Of a stretch of DNA of 64,000 nt, positions 63,855 through 64,000 are shown in pieces. Under the pieces are notes generated by a model that was not told where the DNA came from, ran no database searches, and worked only from the letters and a program-made list of their open reading frames with translations. The stretch is taken from the NCBI RefSeq assembly GCF_018642165.1, contig NZ_JAHHZM010000008.1:62001-126000 (forward strand). Reading direction: 5' to 3'. A program made the translations under genes and the position numbers. The number at the start of each line of letters is the position of its first letter. Positions within the stretch are counted from its first letter, which is position 1. The stretch is from Echinicola shivajiensis. Its GTDB lineage: Bacteria; Bacteroidota; Bacteroidia; Cytophagales; Cyclobacteriaceae.

Positions 63855-64000
63855 TTACGCTTCTTTTACTACCATCTTAAACCCTTCACCATGGATGGTG
63901 ATGATCTGCACTTTAGGATCTGCCTTTAACAGCTTTCTGATCTTACTGAGGTAAACATCCATACTGCGGGCATTAAAATAACTGTCATCACCCCAAATTT
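63855..64000 (-). CDS. OmpR/PhoB-family response regulator, C-terminal end (cut by window edge)
   Basis: The visible 48 residues read WGDDSYFNARSMDVYLSKIR and then IITIHGEGFKMVVKEA, the winged-helix DNA-binding domain of an OmpR-type two-component regulator: the WGDDxYFNARSMDVY recognition block and the final wing IHGEGF. This form is typical of the RprY-like regulators common in Bacteroidota. The receiver domain lies beyond the window. A histidine kinase partner would be expected nearby, outside what can be seen. Confidence 0.93.
   Translation of the reverse strand, partial: IWGDDSYFNARSMDVYLSKIRKLLKADPKVQIITIHGEGFKMVVKEA

Noticed and set aside
1-64000. CRISPR array, prophage or toxin-antitoxin and restriction systems
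   Set aside because: No array of regularly spaced direct repeats, no phage structural genes and no recognisable defence or toxin motifs were found on either strand.

Overview
The window is a 64 kb piece of a Bacteroidota chromosome, most likely Cytophagales of the Cyclobacteriaceae type (an inference from gene content). It is AT-rich, with few Shine-Dalgarno sequences. Where promoters are visible they follow the Bacteroidota -7 form TAnnTTTG. Lineage-typical genes include bacillithiol enzymes (BshC, YtxJ), BatD, a carboxypeptidase-regulatory-like outer membrane beta-barrel protein, DUF3810, DUF4403, DUF2007, a stand-alone MnmD and an RprY-like response regulator. Both ends are cut: a SNF2 helicase on the left and an OmpR-family regulator on the right. 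No rRNA, tRNA, CRISPR array, prophage or intact insertion sequence is visible.

Layout. 1-8 kb: SNF2 helicase, a gene-poor 1.3 kb stretch with decayed coding sequence, a secreted protein of unknown function, a LolC/E-like permease, RbfA and a membrane protein. 8-13.5 kb: phospholipid genes (psd, cdsA), glutamate dehydrogenase, a DUF2007 protein, a CPBP protease and DusB. 13.5-22 kb: DMT exporter, K+/H+ antiporter, DUF3810, an NFU scaffold, a dicarboxylate symporter, and aroC coupled to batD. 22-31.6 kb: a small protein with its own terminator, sugar isomerase, formyl-THF cyclo-ligase, bshC, a copper ATPase with a separate HMA protein, an M16 peptidase, ispF and mnmD.

31.6-41.2 kb is the accessory part: a cupin lipoprotein behind two palindromes, two unknown lipoproteins, a frameshifted gene remnant, a serine hydrolase, a GT51 glycosyltransferase-like protein that has lost both catalytic glutamates, a DUF3995 protein, a Crp/Fnr regulator, and an Acg-like nitroreductase preceded by an FNR-type palindrome placed like a class II activator site. 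41.2-46.5 kb is a tightly packed photobiology cluster on the minus strand. It holds SRPBCC, a photolyase whose domains appear circularly permuted, and a cryptochrome of the iron-sulfur family that lacks the cluster cysteines. SDR and TspO follow as a second pair, with a fasciclin protein facing away.

46.5-64 kb: a large outer membrane beta-barrel protein, ytxJ, a DUF4403 lipoprotein, then a complete acetate-uptake module (DUF4212 subunit, sodium:solute symporter, acetyl-CoA synthetase, cNMP/CBS/DUF294 protein, DnaQ-like exonuclease). A ZIP transporter, ApbE, ruvB and queG close the window.

The strongest leads are the GT51 pseudoenzyme, the permuted photolyase next to a cluster-free cryptochrome, and the candidate Crp/Fnr-nitroreductase circuit. 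Functional names rest on motif recognition by eye, and no database search was run.
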